The notes under the pieces were generated by a model that was not told where the DNA came from, made no database searches, and was given only the letters and a program-made list of their open reading frames with translations. Below are positions 63,158-64,000 of a stretch of DNA of 64,000 nucleotides, piece by piece. Every line of letters starts with the position of its first letter. Positions within the stretch are counted from its first letter, which is position 1. Both the position numbers and the translations under genes were made by a program. The stretch comes from an uncultured Bacteroidia bacterium (GTDB lineage Bacteria; Bacteroidota; Bacteroidia; Bacteroidales; UBA932): the NCBI GenBank assembly GCA_902781705.1, contig CACZKE010000012.1:1-64000 (forward strand). The letters run 5' to 3'.

Positions 63158-64000
63158 ATGAGAAAGACCGATTTAATCCTGGCCAAGGCCTGGCTCCTCG
63201 CCGGAGCCCATCTGACGAACCCCCTCTGGTGGCCGCGGGAGCGGCGCCGGGAGCGGCGGCGCGATGTCCTTGCAGCATCCTTGCCTTGGTACTTCCGTCG
63301 CAATTTGCTGGACGGAGTCGTCGCTTTGCCGGAGGTCCCCGTTGTGAAGAATGACGCATCCGACAAAGTCTTCACACTTTGGCTGCAGGGGGAAGATGCG
63401 GCTCCGGAGCTCGTGAAAGCGTGTTTCCGCAGCATGCGTCGGCATTTTTCGCAGGTGGTCCTCGTGTTGGATGAAAAGACGCTGTATGACTATGTGGACC
63501 TCCCGCCGGTCATTGTGGACAAGTTCCGGTGCGGGAAGATCAAGCCCGCCCATTTCGCCGATATCTGCCGCGTGGACCTGCTGTACCGGCACGGCGGGTA
63601 CTGGATCGATTCCACCTGCTACGCCACCGCTCCCATTCCGGACTGGATTGCGGCGGAGGATTTCTTCATGTACCTGACAGAGAAGGAATATGGCAGCGTC
63701 TATAGTTTCTGCCAGAACTGCTTCATCCGGGCACGGAAAGGGGACTATCTCCTTGCGGCCTGGCGGGAGATGATCCTGGATTTCTGGACGCACCAGACTG
63801 TCCGGATGGATTATTTCCAACATCAACTCATGTTCAAGGCCCTGGTACAGAACGATCCGCGGGCGAAAGAGCATTTCGCGAGGATGCCGCATGTCGGGCA
63901 GGATGCGACGCATGTTCTCGGCGCCCAGCCGCTGGATACGCCGTATGACCCGGAGCGGTTCGCCCGGGATACGGAAGGAGCGTTTTTCCAGAAACTGACC
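63158..64000 (+). CDS. capsular-polysaccharide-type glycosyltransferase, cut by window edge
   Basis: 281 codons are open to the last base, so the 3' end lies outside. After an Arg-rich N-terminus the protein has FTLWLQGEDAAPELVKACF, KPAHFADICRVDLLYRHGGYW, IDSTCYATAPIPDW and FCQNCFIRARKGDYLLAAW, the same Caps_synth pattern as the divergent gene at 62196-63110. Probably one of a capsule or LPS glycosyltransferase series continuing to the right. Confidence 0.88.
   Translation, partial: MRKTDLILAKAWLLAGAHLTNPLWWPRERRRERRRDVLAASLPWYFRRNLLDGVVALPEVPVVKNDASDKVFTLWLQGEDAAPELVKACFRSMRRHFSQVVLVLDEKTLYDYVDLPPVIVDKFRCGKIKPAHFADICRVDLLYRHGGYWIDSTCYATAPIPDWIAAEDFFMYLTEKEYGSVYSFCQNCFIRARKGDYLLAAWREMILDFWTHQTVRMDYFQHQLMFKALVQNDPRAKEHFARMPHVGQDATHVLGAQPLDTPYDPERFARDTEGAFFQKLT

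Overview
The window looks like a chromosome segment of a GC-rich member of the Bacteroidota, probably an uncultured gut or rumen Bacteroidales. The signs are a SusC/SusD pair, many Sec or Tat lipoproteins, an UpxY-type antiterminator, almost no Shine-Dalgarno sites, and repeated TAnnTTTG promoter boxes (some with TTTG or TTG 19-21 bp upstream). No rRNA or CRISPR array is present. There is one tRNA (Asp).

Left part (1-16 kb): a polysaccharide utilisation locus with SusC, SusD and a SusE-position lipoprotein with a duplicated domain. It has an unusually large set of exported ester hydrolases (two type-B carboxylesterases, three CE1-like esterases, one lipoprotein alpha/beta hydrolase), a full GH3 glucosidase, and a second GH3 gene that has lost its catalytic core in frame. 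The likely substrate is an acylated plant glycan.

Region 16-25 kb: two converging clusters of exported enzymes of the kind linked to 3-keto-glycoside metabolism. On the plus strand a fusion of an NrfH-like tetraheme cytochrome to a SUMF1-type domain is followed by a Tat-lipoprotein Gfo/Idh/MocA oxidoreductase and an exported TIM-barrel isomerase. On the minus strand are a second Gfo/Idh/MocA protein, a DUF1080 protein (3-keto-disaccharide hydrolase family) and a second isomerase. Between them lies an AT-richer island with one unknown exported protein, several repeats and a 213-nt nested palindrome. This redox-linked glycoside module is the strongest candidate here for a poorly described system.

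Region 25-38 kb: envelope lipid genes. A patatin/outer-membrane-barrel protein, a coiled-coil membrane protein and a GT4 glycosyltransferase precede a LolA-like protein and a six-gene minus-strand operon (MMPL exporter, FakA-like and FakB/DegV-like fatty acid kinase subunits, an acyltransferase, PlsX, acyl carrier protein).

Region 38-52 kb: metF-metH, then a small operon (macro-like protein, thioesterase, GH43), a REP-type tyrosine transposase flanked by two homologous palindromes, and an aromatic amino acid catabolic operon (iorA, iorB, aminotransferase, paaK, ACT protein).

Region 52-64 kb: tRNA-Asp, an exported glutamine-amidotransferase-like protein, hsp20, an orphan UpxY-like antiterminator, a PlsC-like acyltransferase, a BASS transporter, msrA, uvrA, and a surface-glycan glycosyltransferase group that runs off the right end.

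Short palindromic elements sit in frame inside metH (three times), fakA and uvrA, and in intergenic gaps, which suggests an active or recently active small-repeat population.
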